Part shown: piece by piece, positions 63,614 to 64,000 of the stretch
How positions within the stretch are numbered: position 1 is the first letter of the stretch
Layout: every line of letters starts with the position of its first letter
DNA from: JACVRW01 sp963820315
GTDB lineage: Bacteria; Actinomycetota; Thermoleophilia; Solirubrobacterales; Thermoleophilaceae
DNA length: 64,000 nucleotides
Direction: 5' to 3'
Assembly (NCBI GenBank): GCA_963820315.1
Contig: CAWFZK010000019.1
Span: forward strand, 62,001 to 126,000
The notes under the pieces: generated by a model
The model's database searches: none
What the model was told of the DNA's origin: nothing
What the model saw: the letters and a program-made list of their open reading frames with translations, nothing else
Made by a program: the position numbers and the translations under genes

Positions 63614-64000
63614 TCAAACCAGTTCAGCGCGCGACGCCGCGCTCCTGCTTTCCGATCGCCGTCGCGGCCCACCCGCGTCCACGCGCAGGAGCGACCACGC
63701 GATCAGGGCGAACAGCGACAGCGCGATTGCCAGCACCGTCAGGTACGCGATGGCGCTGAGCGCGGGCGCGACATCCTGCTTGCGCTCGCGCTGAAGCACC
63801 GCGATGTCGGGCCGGAAGCTGCGCGTAAACGCCGGGCTGGCGGGCGTCTCGGGCGCCGGGATCGCGCGGTCCTCGGGCTGGAAGATGGGGACCGCCACGA
63901 GCGAGCTGCCCTGCTGCAGGCGGAGCGTCGCCTTCCAGCCGCCGTGGACGGGGATCGGCTCAGTGGTCCGGTACTCGCCCGGGCCGGTCCGCTCGAGCGG
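63614..64000 (-). CDS. Membrane protein, C-terminal part, cut by window edge
   Basis: The complement frame is open from the right edge to a TGA at 63614-63616 (128 codons). GEYRTTEPIPVHGGWKATLR is followed by LQQGSSLVAVPIFQPEDRAI, a Pro-rich linker and one strong membrane helix (LSAIAYLTVLAIALSLFALI), then a basic tail. The VHGGWKATL piece resembles the end of FixH/YtkA-like or copper-resistance-type extracytoplasmic domains, but I cannot name the family with confidence. The N-terminus is outside the window. Confidence 0.55.
   Translation of the reverse strand, partial: PLERTGPGEYRTTEPIPVHGGWKATLRLQQGSSLVAVPIFQPEDRAIPAPETPASPAFTRSFRPDIAVLQRERKQDVAPALSAIAYLTVLAIALSLFALIAWSLLRVDAGGPRRRSESRSAASRAELV

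Overview
The window is very GC-rich coding DNA (roughly 70% by eye) with dense genes, many GTG/TTG starts and actinobacterial gene types: GTP-type PEP carboxykinase, class E sortase, FixX-like ferredoxin, and a c-di-AMP riboswitch in front of an NlpC/P60 enzyme. The best guess from sequence alone is a soil or aquatic actinobacterium of the Thermoleophilia/Solirubrobacterales type. The taxonomic call is an inference.

Layout. 0-4 kb: start of pckG (cut by the window edge), a frameshifted class E sortase, a 52-residue membrane protein, a TPR-tailed O-antigen ligase, and a small LPFTG-anchored surface protein. 4-26 kb: first large exopolysaccharide (EPS) locus, with an initiating sugar transferase, many glycosyltransferases, epimerase, deacetylases, flippase, secreted glycosidase behind a c-di-GMP-I riboswitch, Wzz/tyrosine kinase, polymerase/ligase, PHP phosphatase, nucleotidyltransferase and DegT aminotransferase. 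26-31 kb: an acyl-CoA carbon module (MaoC hydratase, malyl-CoA/methylmalyl-CoA lyase, EamA-type membrane protein, a divergent succinyl-CoA-synthetase-like pair, FixX-like ferredoxin). 31-40 kb: a chorismate/aminobenzoate block. A minus-strand operon (ACP, adenylating ligase, fused PabA-PabB, second ligase, coiled-coil protein, SCP2-like protein, coiled-coil protein) faces a PabC-like lyase and a DAHP synthase. 40-61 kb: second EPS locus (epimerase, glycosyltransferases, a formyltransferase/propeller-like fusion, an inverted pair of acyltransferases, two O-antigen ligases, flippase, second Wzz/kinase, deacetylases, FemAB-like protein, tandem sugar transferases). 61-64 kb: acyl-CoA dehydrogenase under a 24-bp palindrome, NlpC/P60 hydrolase under a c-di-AMP riboswitch, and the end of a membrane protein.

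How it works together. Two near-complete Wzx/Wzy-type assembly lines (initiating transferase, glycosyltransferases, flippase, polymerase, Wzz/BY-kinase, CpsB-type phosphatase) sit on either side of a metabolic core. I saw no transcription-factor gene in the window. Visible control is by two riboswitches (c-di-GMP on an EPS-associated secreted glycosidase, c-di-AMP on a cell-wall hydrolase) and by a repeated TetR-type operator, TTGACT-N4-AGTCAA, at the MaoC/lyase promoter and at the acyl-CoA dehydrogenase promoter.

Data quality. Genes at 0.6-14.5 kb, and a few later ones (18, 22.7-23.7, 24.9, 51.5 kb), are split by single-base frame changes although both halves keep family motifs. Genes at 26-51 kb are almost all intact. 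This pattern fits local assembly or read errors better than decay, but it cannot be settled from the sequence. Coordinates of frameshifted genes span the whole reconstructed gene.
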